Source: Candidatus Streptomyces philanthi (GTDB taxonomy: Bacteria > Actinomycetota > Actinomycetes > Streptomycetales > Streptomycetaceae). Taken from it: 64,000 nucleotides of DNA. Position 1 is the first letter of the stretch. Each line of letters opens with the position of its first letter. This document shows positions 56,621-64,000 of the stretch, piece after piece. The stretch spans positions 3,038,001 through 3,102,000 of the forward strand of contig CP073042.1 of the NCBI GenBank assembly GCA_018114805.1, read 5' to 3'. The notes beneath the pieces are model-generated. The model ran no database searches and was not told the DNA's origin. It saw only the letters and a program-made list of their open reading frames with translations. Both the position numbers and the translations under genes were made by a program.

Positions 56621-57700
56621 CAGTGAGCACCCCCCGCGAGTCGCTCGGCCCCGCCCCGCACGGGCTCGGACGTCCAGTCGGCCTCCCACTGGAGGCGGGC
56701 CACCACGTCCAACACCCGTTCCACACCGGGCAGGTGGTGCCGCTCCAGCATCGGCGGCGGGTACGGGAGGTCGAATCCCGCAACCCGCAGCACCGGCGCC
56801 TCCAGGTAGTGGAAGCACCGCTCGGTGATCCGGGCGGCGATCTCTCCGCCGGGGCCGCCGAACCCGGTGGACTCGTGGACCACCACCGCGCGCCCGGTGC
56901 GGCGCACCGACGCGCACACCGTCTCGTCGTCGAACGGCACCAGCGAGCGCAGGTCAACGACCTCCAGGTCCCAGCCTTCGGAGCGCGCCGCCTCGGCCGC
57001 CTCCAGGCAGACCGGGACCGAGGGCCCGTAGGTGATCAGGCTGGCGCTGCGCCCCGTGCGCCGCACGACCGCGCGGCCGATCGGAGCGACCTCCTCCGGC
57101 TGCTCCGGTGATCCAGTCGGCCTTCGACCAGTACAGCCGCTTCGGCTCCAGGAAGACCACCGGGTCATCGGAGGCGATGGACGCGCGCAGCAGGCCGTAC
57201 GCGTCGGCGACGGTCGCCGGTGTCACCACGTGCAGGCCGGGCGTGGCCATGTAGTACGCCTCGGACGAGTCGCTGTGGTGCTCGACGCCCCCGATGCCGC
57301 CGCCGTACGGGACGCGGATGGTCAGCGGCATCGGCATGGCCCCCCGGGTGCGGTTGCGCATCCGCGAGACGTGGCTGATCAACTGCTCGAACGCGGGGTA
57401 GGCGAAGGCGTCGAACTGCATCTCCACGACCGGCCGCAGCCCGTACACCGACACCCCGCTGGCCGTGCCCAGGATGCCGGCCTCGGCCAGCGGGGTGTCG
57501 GTGCAGCGCGCCTCGCCGAACTCCTTCGCCAGTCCGTCGGTGATCCGGAAGACGCCGCCGAGGCTGCCGACGTCCTCGCCCATCACGTGCACCGTGGGGT
57601 CGTCGGTCATGGCGTCGCGCAACGCACTGGTCAACGCCTGCGCCATGCTCGCGGGCTTGCGCCCCGCCTTGCGGGTGGTGGGGATGGCCGCGGTGGTCAT
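56620..57700 (-). CDS. bkdB: branched-chain 2-oxoacid dehydrogenase E1 beta, second cluster (one frameshift)
   Basis: ATG 57700. N-terminal part intact: VHVMGEDVGSLGGVFRITDG, DTPLAEAGILGTASGVSVYG, IRVPYGGGIGGVEHHSDSSE, VFLEPKRLYWSKADW. The frame breaks near 57110 and resumes PEQPEEVAPIGRAVVRRTGR, ending with the transketolase C-terminal domain HESTGFGGPGGEIAARI and FDLPYPPPMLERHHLPGVER. About 360 aa when joined. The start overlaps the bkdA stop (ATGA type). Confidence 0.88.
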
Positions 57701-58834
57701 CGTTCCTCCTCCGCGTCGAGCTCGGCGTCGAGCTCCGCACGCAGTTGGGCCGCCTGCTCCTGCAGTTGGCTCGTCTTCTCGGCGTACACGTGCGCGAACA
57801 GGTCCATCGGGTCGAGCACGGCGTCGGCGTTCATGCGCTCGCGGAGCCTGGCGGCCATCTGTTCGGCGGCGTCACGCGCTTCGGTCCGCACGTCGTCCGT
57901 CAGCAGACCGCGCGCCCGCAGTTCGTGCTCGAGGAGATCGATCGGATCGCGCGCGCCACGCCTCCACCTCGGCGTCCGTGCGGTAGCGGGTGGCGTCGTC
58001 GGCGTTGGTGTGCGCCTCCACGCGGTAGGTCACGGCCTCGATCAGGGTGGGCCCGCCGCCCGCACGCGCCCGCTCGACGGCCTCGGTCAGCACCTCGTGC
58101 ATGGCGAGGGCGTCGTTGCCGTCGACGAGACGGCCGGGAATGCCGTACCCCACGCCCTTGTGGGCGAGGGACGGCGCCGCGGTCTGCTTGGCCAGCGGCA
58201 CGGAAATCGCGAAGCCGTTGTTCTGCACGAGGAAGACGACAGGCGCCTGCCAAACGGCCGCGAAGTTCAGCGCCTCGTGGAAGTCGCCCTCGCTGGTGCC
58301 CCCGTCGCCGACCATGGCCAGGGCGACCACGTCATCGCCCTTGAGGCGGGCCGCGTGCGCCAGGCCCACGGCGTGCGGCAGTTGGGTGGCCAGCGGCGTA
58401 CACAGCGGCGCCACCCGGTGTTCGCCCGGGTCGTAACCGGTGTGCCAGTCGCCGCGCAGCAGCGTCAGCGCCTCCACCGGGTCGACCCCGCGCGCGATGA
58501 CCGCGAGGGTGTCCCGGTAGCTGGGGAAGAGCCAGTCCTGGTCGGCGAGGGCGAGGCCCGCGGCGATCTCGCACGCCTCCTGGCCCGTGGAGGAGGGGTA
58601 GACGGCCAGCCTGCCCTGCCGGGTCAACGCCGTGGCCTGCGCGTTGTACCGACGGCCACGCACCAACTCGGCGTAGAGTCGCAACAGCAACCCTGGATCG
58701 GCGTCGGCCACGGCGTCCGTGCCTAGGAGCCGATACGGCTCCGCCTCGGGAAGCAAGGGCGCGGGGTCGGTACGAGGCTGCCAGGCCGGTGGCGAGGTGG
58801 GCCGGTAGGAGCCGGGCTGCTCAAGGACCGTCAT
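57697..58834 (-). CDS. bkdA: branched-chain 2-oxoacid dehydrogenase E1 alpha, second cluster (one frameshift)
   Basis: ATG 58834 (MTVLEQPGSYRPTSPP) chosen because GAGGAGG lies at the right distance. TPP site: MVGDGGTSEGDFHEALNFAA ... VVFLVQNNGFAIS. YRVEAHTNADDATRYR is the phosphorylation-loop-like segment. Near 57955 the frame shifts; the last third (DDVRTEARDAAEQMAARLRERMNADAVLDP) reads to 57697. First gene of the cluster; the operator-like palindrome at 58891-58904 and DnaA boxes lie upstream. Confidence 0.88.
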
Positions 58835-58890
58835 GTCGAGCACCTCCTCATGGGCTGCGTACGAGTGCGCGACGTTGGCGCGCCTCCCCT

Positions 58891-58904
58891 ACCGATTGTT
58901 CGGT
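58891..58904. promoter_or_regulatory. ACCGA-N4-TCGGT palindrome upstream of bkdA
   Basis: ACCGATTGTTCGGT, 5-bp perfect arms, about 60 nt upstream of bkdA. The same 14-mer with one base difference occurs at 62151-62164 before paaN. A TetR-family regulator is encoded between the two sites. Confidence 0.6.
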
Positions 58905-58938
58905 CGCCTCGGCATTTTGGCTACATGCGGGCCTAGCC

Positions 58939-58960
58939 TGTGGACAAACGGTTATCCACA
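58939..58960. promoter_or_regulatory. pair of inverted DnaA boxes
   Basis: TGTGGACAA (58939-58947, reverse of TTGTCCACA, the preferred Streptomyces DnaA box) and TTATCCACA (58952-58960), 4 nt apart and in opposite orientation, between bkdA and bkdR. Confidence 0.65.
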
Positions 58961-59005
58961 GCCTGAGATAAACGCAGGGCGTCCATGGAGGGGAGGCGAG
59001 ACCGC

Positions 59006-59500
59006 ATGTCAGACGAACAGATGGCCAATCCGAGCGAGCTGCCACCGGCACGGCCACTCGACCCGATCGACCGCGACATTCTGCGGATGCTGCAAACGGA
59101 CGGTCGCGCCTCCGTACGTTCCGTGGCCGAACGCGTACACATCTCGCGGGCCAACGCCTACGCGCGCATCAACCGGCTCATCGACGACGGCGTCATACGC
59201 GGCTTCAGAGCCCGCATCAACCAGGAACGAGCGGGCCAGGGCGCCTCCGCGTACATCACCCTCAAGATCGTGCAGAACTCCTGGCGCACCGTCCGCGAAA
59301 AGCTCCAAGAGCTACCGGGGACCGCGCACATCGCCCTGGTCAGCGGCGATTTCGACGTCCTGCTGCTGGTCCACAAGCCCGATAACCGCGCCCTGCGCGA
59401 ACTGGTCCTCACCCGCATCCAGGCCATACCGGAGGTCCTCGGCACCCGTACCGTGCTGGTCTTCGAGGAGACCGGCCTCGGCCTGGACACGGAACTCTGA
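59006..59500 (+). CDS. bkdR: Lrp/AsnC family regulator BkdR
   Basis: 164 aa from ATG 59006 (MSDEQMANPSELPPARPLDP), with GGGGAGG upstream; an ATG at 58985 is also in frame. The winged helix has DRDILRMLQTDGRASVRSVAERVHISRANAYARINRLIDDGVIRG in register with AsnC proteins. The RAM ligand-binding domain has YITLKIVQNSWRTVREKL, HIALVSGDFDVLLLVHKPD and IQAIPEVLGTRTVLVFEE. Divergent from the bkd operon, which it is expected to regulate in response to branched-chain amino acids. Intact. Confidence 0.9.
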   Translation: MSDEQMANPSELPPARPLDPIDRDILRMLQTDGRASVRSVAERVHISRANAYARINRLIDDGVIRGFRARINQERAGQGASAYITLKIVQNSWRTVREKLQELPGTAHIALVSGDFDVLLLVHKPDNRALRELVLTRIQAIPEVLGTRTVLVFEETGLGLDTEL

Positions 59501-59655
59501 CCTCACCGCGCCCCCCGACCGGCACGCCCCAGCGGCACGCCCCGGCGCCGCGCCCGGCCGGCGCCAGCGGGCACGCCCCGGCCCGAGCCAGCGCCGCACC
59601 CGGGCCCGGCCCAGCGGCCCTACCGGGCCCGTCCCGCCGGCCTACGCTCGCCGGC

Positions 59656-60237
59656 TCACACCCGCAGCCCGGCGAACGCGGTCCGCACCACCGCGTCCGC
59701 CACCTCGTCACTGGTCGCCGCCCCGCCCCGGCCCGGCCGGTACCACTCGACGATGGAGTTGATCATCCCGAACAGCAGCCGGGTGGCCAGTCGCACGTCC
59801 ACGTCCGGGCGCAGGTCACCATCGGCCGCCGCCGTCTTGAGCAGCTCGGCCACCTCGTGGTCGAACTCGCGCCGCCGCTCCATGGCCCACCGCTCGGTGT
59901 CCGTGTTGCCCCGCACCCGCAACAGCAGCGTCACGTACGGCAGCTCCGCCATCAGCACCTCGGCCGTGCGCCGGACCACGTACTGCAACCGGTCGATGGC
60001 CGCGCCCTCCAGGGCGCCGGGCTCCCGGAGAATCCCGAACAGCCCGTCGAGCGCCCGGCTTATGGACCGCCGCAGCAACTCCTCCTTGCCCTTGACGTGG
60101 TGGTAGATCGAGGACTTGGAGATGCCCGCCGCCTGCGAGAGGTGCTCCATCGAGGTGCCGTCGTAGCCGCGCTCGTTGAACACCTCGACGGCGACCGCGA
60201 GCAGCGATTCGGGCGTGTAGGTGTCGCGCTTGGCCAT
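59656..60237 (-). CDS. TetR family transcriptional regulator
   Basis: 193 aa from ATG 60237 (MAKRDTYTPESLLAVAVEVF). Helix-turn-helix GYDGTSMEHLSQAAGISKSSIYHHVKGKEELL; the C-terminal domain has DRLQYVVRRTAEVLMAELPY and LATRLLFGMINSIVEWYRP. It sits 8 nt downstream of the 3-hydroxyacyl-CoA dehydrogenase stop on the same strand, so it is probably the operon's own repressor. It is the best local candidate to bind the ACCGA-N4-TCGGT sites. Actinobacterial relatives sense aryl/acyl-CoAs. Intact. Confidence 0.88.
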   Translation of the reverse strand: MAKRDTYTPESLLAVAVEVFNERGYDGTSMEHLSQAAGISKSSIYHHVKGKEELLRRSISRALDGLFGILREPGALEGAAIDRLQYVVRRTAEVLMAELPYVTLLLRVRGNTDTERWAMERRREFDHEVAELLKTAAADGDLRPDVDVRLATRLLFGMINSIVEWYRPGRGGAATSDEVADAVVRTAFAGLRV

Positions 60238-60245
60238 GGTCACGA

Positions 60246-62045
60246 TTAGAGCAGGTCCCGGCGCGCCGCCGCACGGCGGACCAGCAGCGGCGAGGGAGCG
60301 TAGCGCCCGGTGGGGTAGGCGGCGTGCAGGTTCACCAGCACGCGCCGCACCCACTCGGTGCCCAGTTCGCCGCCCCACTCCAGCGGGCCGCGCGGGTAGT
60401 TCACCCCCTTTCGCATAGCCGTGTCGATATCGTGCGCCTCGGCGACGCGCCGGCCCAGCGCGTCGGCCGCGAAGTCCACGAGCATCGCTACCGTGCGGGC
60501 CACGATCAGGCCCGGTATGTCGTAGATGACGCTGACGTCCTTGCCCAGGGCCTGGAAGAGGCCCACGGCGGCCTTGACCGAGCCGGGCCGGGCGGTCTCG
60601 GACGCGGCCAGCGCGACGCGAGTCGCGGTGCGGTAGTCCAGGGCAAGGTCGAAGCAGAGGGTGTCGGCGGTCGGGGCGGTCGAGGCGGCGGCGCCGTCGG
60701 TGAGGCCGAGCCGACCGCCGCCCGGTAGCTCGATGAAGCCCGCTCCGCCGTCACCCCAGCCCTGGTAGGTGACCTTGATACCGGCGTCGGATATGAGCTC
60801 GGGGAGCACCGCCGCCGGCCGCAGGTCGCCGTGGACAACCACCGCCTCGGGCGGCGTCCGCGGCTCGGCCGTGTGCGGTGCGGGCCGGCTCGGCGCCTTG
60901 TCTGCCGAGCCGTCGCCGTACGGGAACCAACCGTGCCCCGTCTTGCGACCGTGCAGCCCCGACTCGACCAGCCGCCGCTGGGCGAGCGACGGCGTGAACT
61001 TGGGGTCCTGGAAGAAGGCGTCCCACACGGATCGGGTGACGGCCTCGTTCACGTCCTGGCCGATCAGGTCCGTCAGTTCGAAGGGGCCCATACGGAAGCC
61101 GCCCGACTCGCGCAGCACGGCGTCGATGGTGGCGGGGTCGGCCGCCCGTTCCTCGTGGCAGCGCAGCGCCTCGGCGTAGAACGGGCGAGCGATCCGGTTG
61201 ACGATGAAGCCGGGGGTGTCGGCGCAGCACACCGGGGTCTTGCCCCATTCGGCGACGGTCTCGTACGCGAGGTCGGCGACGGTCTCGTCGGTGGCGTGTC
61301 CGCGCACCACCTCGACCAGCGGCAGCAGCGGCGCCGGGTTGAAGAAGTGCAGGCCGAGGAGGCGGCCTGGGTACTGGAGGGGGCCGGCGACGGCGGTGAC
61401 GGACAGCGAGGAGGTGTTGGTGGCGAGCAGGCAATCGGCGGCGACGACTCGCTCCAGTTCGGTGAACAGCTCCTGCTTGACGGCGAGTCGCTCCACCACC
61501 GCCTCGATGACCAGGGTCGCGTCGGACAACTCGGCCAGCCCGCCGGCGGGCAGCAGTCGGGTCCGGGCGGCGTCACGCTGGTCGGCGGACAGTTTGCCCT
61601 TGTCGACCAGCCGGTCGAGGCGGGCCCCGATGGCGTCGGCGGCCTGCGCCGCGCGGCCCGGCAGCGCGTCGTAGAGCCGCACCGGGTGTCCGGCGACCAG
61701 GGCGACCTGTGCGATGCCCTGGCCCATGGTGCCGGCGCCGACGACAGCCACGACCCGGTCGCGCGCTATGGCCGACGCACGCAGCGGCGCTCGCCGCGGC
61801 TCGGCACCCGAGCCGTCCGCGGGCCCGGGACCGGCCTCGGCTCCCCGCGCCGGGTTGCCGGCGACGCGGGACGCCGACTCCCCACCGGGCCCGGCGCCGG
61901 CCTGGCCGGCCGAGGTGGGCCCGGTGGCCTCGGTGCTGGGAACGGGCTGGTCAGGGGCGGTCCCGAGAGTCCCGAGCCCTGTCGCAGCATGGGGCTCGGG
62001 GGTGGCTTTGGTGGAGTGAGCGGCGGCTCCGGCTGCGGTGGTCAT
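60246..62045 (-). CDS. 3-hydroxyacyl-CoA dehydrogenase (PaaH-like, two-domain)
   Basis: 599 aa, NAD-dependent oxidation of 3-hydroxyacyl-CoA. Start ATG 62045; an A/G/P/T-rich N-terminal extension of about 95 residues precedes the Rossmann domain VVAVVGAGTMGQGIAQVALVAG, catalytic His in LLGLHFFNPAPLLPLVEVV, ATNTSSLSVTAVA. The first C-terminal domain has GFIVNRIARPFYAEALR and the second DIPGLIVARTVAMLVDFAAD with AMRKGVNYPRGPLEWG. Two C-terminal domains are typical of PaaH/PaaC-type enzymes of phenylacetate catabolism. Divergent from paaN. Intact. Confidence 0.88.
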   Translation of the reverse strand: MTTAAGAAAHSTKATPEPHAATGLGTLGTAPDQPVPSTEATGPTSAGQAGAGPGGESASRVAGNPARGAEAGPGPADGSGAEPRRAPLRASAIARDRVVAVVGAGTMGQGIAQVALVAGHPVRLYDALPGRAAQAADAIGARLDRLVDKGKLSADQRDAARTRLLPAGGLAELSDATLVIEAVVERLAVKQELFTELERVVAADCLLATNTSSLSVTAVAGPLQYPGRLLGLHFFNPAPLLPLVEVVRGHATDETVADLAYETVAEWGKTPVCCADTPGFIVNRIARPFYAEALRCHEERAADPATIDAVLRESGGFRMGPFELTDLIGQDVNEAVTRSVWDAFFQDPKFTPSLAQRRLVESGLHGRKTGHGWFPYGDGSADKAPSRPAPHTAEPRTPPEAVVVHGDLRPAAVLPELISDAGIKVTYQGWGDGGAGFIELPGGGRLGLTDGAAASTAPTADTLCFDLALDYRTATRVALAASETARPGSVKAAVGLFQALGKDVSVIYDIPGLIVARTVAMLVDFAADALGRRVAEAHDIDTAMRKGVNYPRGPLEWGGELGTEWVRRVLVNLHAAYPTGRYAPSPLLVRRAAARRDLL

Positions 62046-62082
62046 GTCGCTGATCCTCCCCGAAGATGGGTCCACGCGTCGG

Positions 62083-62126
62083 TTATCCACAGGGCCAATC
62101 CGGGCGTCTTTCGATGTTTATCCACA
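62083..62126. promoter_or_regulatory. two direct DnaA boxes upstream of paaN
   Basis: TTATCCACA at 62083-62091 and 62118-62126, same orientation, 35 nt apart, in the intergenic region between the dehydrogenase and paaN. Both are followed by GG, giving TTATCCACAGG. Confidence 0.65.
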
Positions 62127-62146
62127 GGTTCCTCGAACCCCCTTGC

Positions 62147-62164
62147 ACCGACCGATCGTTCGGT
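62147..62164. promoter_or_regulatory. ACCGA-N4-TCGGT operator in the dehydrogenase/paaN divergent region
   Basis: ACCGACCGATCGTTCGGT (62147-62164) contains ACCGATCGTTCGGT (62151-62164), matching the site at 58891-58904 except for one base. The 18-mer is itself nearly palindromic around CGATCG. It lies about 55 nt before paaN. Confidence 0.65.
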
Positions 62165-62218
62165 TAATCTAGCTCTGTTGCCCCCGTCCCGCCCAGCTCG
62201 ACGAGGAGTTGGTCCTCC

Positions 62219-63940
62219 ATGGCCACCGAGCTCTCCGCAGCCCAGTTGATCGAGAAGCACCGCCCCACGCTCGACAGGGCGCTGGAGGCCATACAGACGC
62301 GTGAGTACTGGTCGCCTCACCCCGAGCACCCCAAGGCGTACGAGGGCACGGACGAGTCCGGGCGCAGCAGCCTAAGCGCCGGCGAGGGCCAGGCGGCCTT
62401 CGCCGAACTGCGGTGCACCCGCTTCGAGTTCAGCCAGCCCGGCACGGACGACTGGGTCGGCGACGAGGTGTCTCCGTACGGCATCGAGCTGGGCGTGCTG
62501 TATCCGCACCCCGACATCGACGTGCTGCTCCCTGCCATGCGGGCCGCGATGCCCGCCTGGCGCGAGGCCGGCCCGGAGACCCGTGCCGTGGTGTGCTTGG
62601 AGATCCTGGCCAGGATCAACGCCCGAACCCACGAGTTCGCGCACGCAGTCATGCACACGTCGGGCCAGGCGTTCATGATGGCGCTGCAGGCCGGCGGGCC
62701 CCACGCCCAGGACCGCGGCCTTGAGGCGGTGGCGTACGCCTATCGGGAGCAGGAGCGCGTCCCGGGGGCGGCGAGTTGGTCAAAGCCGCAGGGCAAGCGG
62801 GACCCGCTGCAGCTGAACAAGGAGTTCACAGCCGTCCCGCGAGGCATCGCCCTGGTGATCGGCTGCAACACCTTCCCCACGTGGAACGGCTACCCGGGCC
62901 TGTTCGCCTCGCTGGCCACCGGCAACCCGGTGCTGGTCAAGCCGCACCCGCATGCGGTGCTGCCGCTCGCGCTGACCGTGCGGGTCGCGCGCGAGGTGCT
63001 GTCCGAGGCGGGCTTCGACCCCAACCTCGTCGCGCTCGCCGCCGAGCGCGCCGACGAGGGGCTGGCCAAAACGCTCGCCGTGCGCCCGGAGATCCGCCTG
63101 ATCGACTACACCGGGTCGACGGCGTTCGGCGACTGGCTTGAGGCCAACGCCCGACAGGCCCTGGTGTTCACGGAGAAGGCCGGGGTCAACACCGTCGTCG
63201 TGGACTCGACGGACAACTACAAGGGCATGCTGAGCAACCTCGCGTTCTCGCTGTCCCTGTACAGCGGCCAGATGTGCACCACTCCGCAGAACGTGCTGAT
63301 TCCCCGCGACGGCATCCAGACGGACGCGGGCCCCAAGTCGTATGACGAGGTGGTCAGCGATCTGGCGGGGGCAGTCGACGGGCTGCTCGGTGACGAGGCT
63401 CGGGCCAACGCGCTGCTCGGCGCCATCGTCAACCCGCAGGTGAAGGAGCGGCTGGAGGCAGCGGCGAACCTCGGTGAGGTGGCGTTGGCCTCGCGCGCGG
63501 TCGCCCACCCTGACTTCCCCGGGGCCACCGTGCGCACGCCGGCGATCGTCAAGGCCGACGGGGCCCGCAAGTTCTGGGAGAGCCCGGATGCGGACGCGGC
63601 CTACCTCTCCGAGTGCTTCGGCCCGGTCTCCTTCGCCGTGGCCGTGGACTCCACGCCGGAGGCGATCGAGTTGCTGCGGCACACGATTCGACACAAGGGC
63701 GCCATGACGGTCGGCGCGTACACGACGTCGGCCGAGATGGAGCGGCTGGCCGAGGAGGCGTGCCTGGAAGAGTGCGCCCAGCTCTCGCTGAACCTCACCG
63801 GTGGCGTCTATGTGAACCAGACCGCCGCGTTCTCCGACTTCCATGGCTCGGGCGGAAACCCGGCGGCCAACGCGGCCCTGTGCGACGGCGCGTTCGTGGC
63901 CAACCGCTTCCGTACGATGGAGGTACGCCGCCAGGCGTGA
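62219..63940 (+). CDS. paaN: phenylacetic acid degradation protein PaaN (aldehyde dehydrogenase fold)
   Basis: 573 aa, ATG 62219. Aldehyde dehydrogenase superfamily; the PaaN branch is linked to ring-opened phenylacetyl-CoA catabolism. NAD(P)-binding parts: GIALVIGCNTFPTWNGYPGL, NPVLVKPHPHAVLPLALTVR, IDYTGSTAFGDWLEANA. The presumed nucleophile Cys is in SLYSGQMCTTPQNVL; the C-terminal bridging part is GGVYVNQTAAFSDFHGSGGN. Intact. Ring hydroxylase (paaABCDE) genes are not in the window, so the rest of the pathway, if present, is elsewhere. Confidence 0.93.
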   Translation: MATELSAAQLIEKHRPTLDRALEAIQTREYWSPHPEHPKAYEGTDESGRSSLSAGEGQAAFAELRCTRFEFSQPGTDDWVGDEVSPYGIELGVLYPHPDIDVLLPAMRAAMPAWREAGPETRAVVCLEILARINARTHEFAHAVMHTSGQAFMMALQAGGPHAQDRGLEAVAYAYREQERVPGAASWSKPQGKRDPLQLNKEFTAVPRGIALVIGCNTFPTWNGYPGLFASLATGNPVLVKPHPHAVLPLALTVRVAREVLSEAGFDPNLVALAAERADEGLAKTLAVRPEIRLIDYTGSTAFGDWLEANARQALVFTEKAGVNTVVVDSTDNYKGMLSNLAFSLSLYSGQMCTTPQNVLIPRDGIQTDAGPKSYDEVVSDLAGAVDGLLGDEARANALLGAIVNPQVKERLEAAANLGEVALASRAVAHPDFPGATVRTPAIVKADGARKFWESPDADAAYLSECFGPVSFAVAVDSTPEAIELLRHTIRHKGAMTVGAYTTSAEMERLAEEACLEECAQLSLNLTGGVYVNQTAAFSDFHGSGGNPAANAALCDGAFVANRFRTMEVRRQA

Positions 63941-63950
63941 CCGTGGCCAA

Positions 63951-63983
63951 CGCCTCCGCCGACGACGCCTGTCGGCGGAGGCG
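63951..63983 (+). terminator. terminator after paaN
   Basis: Perfect 13-bp stem CGCCTCCGCCGAC (63951-63963) / GTCGGCGGAGGCG (63971-63983), 7-nt loop, 10 nt after the paaN stop. Confidence 0.85.
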
Positions 63984-64000
63984 CCCGCCGGGGCAGAGGC

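Noticed and set aside
59027..59060. CCAATCC within the start of bkdR as another SigK promoter
   Set aside because: The sequence 15 nt downstream has no CGAA core, and the motif is inside a coding region.
62094..62125. CCAATCC before paaN as a SigK promoter
   Set aside because: At the 15-nt spacing the next bases are TTTATCC, not a CGAA box; the match is probably chance.

Overview
The window is high-GC actinobacterial DNA, almost certainly Streptomyces or a close relative. Supporting signs are strong G/C bias at third codon positions, frequent GTG/TTG starts, a mycothiol-dependent isomerase-type protein, a proteasome activator (Bpa), an iron box of the DmdR/IdeR type, SARP-type and SpoIIE/ATPase regulators, two branched-chain 2-oxoacid dehydrogenase (bkd) clusters, an AsnC-type BkdR and PaaN. 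From memory, not checked here, the order aspS ... bkd ... response regulator ... two Ser/Thr kinases ... bkd ... bkdR ... paaN resembles the aspS-to-paaN interval of the Streptomyces coelicolor core chromosome.

Layout. 0-9 kb: end of an unknown gene, aspS, a broken PAS/GAF/PP2C/ATPase phosphatase, a methyltransferase-glycosyltransferase pair, an AI-2E family membrane protein. 9-17 kb: pirin with a perfect operator-like palindrome, an SseB-type protein, an acyl-CoA dehydrogenase, an M18 aminopeptidase and a SARP/NB-ARC regulator. 17-24 kb: a redox/envelope stress module made of an MPT70-like fasciclin lipoprotein, sigK, rskA and dipZ, followed by a thioredoxin/NHL protein. 24-31 kb: TM2 protein, nitrilase-type hydrolase, mycothiol-dependent isomerase-type protein, GntR-MFS pair, imine-reductase-like enzyme. 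31-36 kb: an S41 peptidase gene split by an ISAzo13-type insertion sequence, a DJ-1/PfpI protein and FhuF behind an iron box. 36-43 kb: first bkd cluster with a divergent response regulator, a PPOX-fold protein and a kinase/phosphotransferase. 43-54 kb: two divergent Ser/Thr kinases, Bpa, a quinone oxidoreductase, a K+ channel, moeA, a DUF6457 protein and mobA. 54-64 kb: second bkd cluster, bkdR, a TetR regulator, a 3-hydroxyacyl-CoA dehydrogenase and paaN.

The most informative new-looking unit is the 17.9-22.2 kb module. The fasciclin gene, sigK and dipZ each have upstream the same bipartite motif: CCAATCC, exactly 15 nt, then a box containing CGAA. Mycobacterial SigK controls mpt70, mpt83 and dipZ, so this looks like the same regulon condensed into one locus. 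A second regulatory theme lies at 58.9-62.2 kb. The two divergent promoter regions share the palindrome ACCGA-N4-TCGGT and carry four DnaA-box 9-mers between them, which suggests joint control of branched-chain amino acid and phenylacetate/acyl-CoA catabolism.

Caveat. More than twenty conserved genes are frame-broken. Some breaks look like single-base sequencing indels. Others are short tandem duplications (13, 22, 27 and 29 bp), nonsense codons or apparent internal deletions. The sequence is therefore either an unpolished assembly or a strain with real gene decay; reads are needed to tell which. Where a gene is broken I give the span of the reconstructed gene and say where the frame changes. 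No tRNA, rRNA or CRISPR array was seen.
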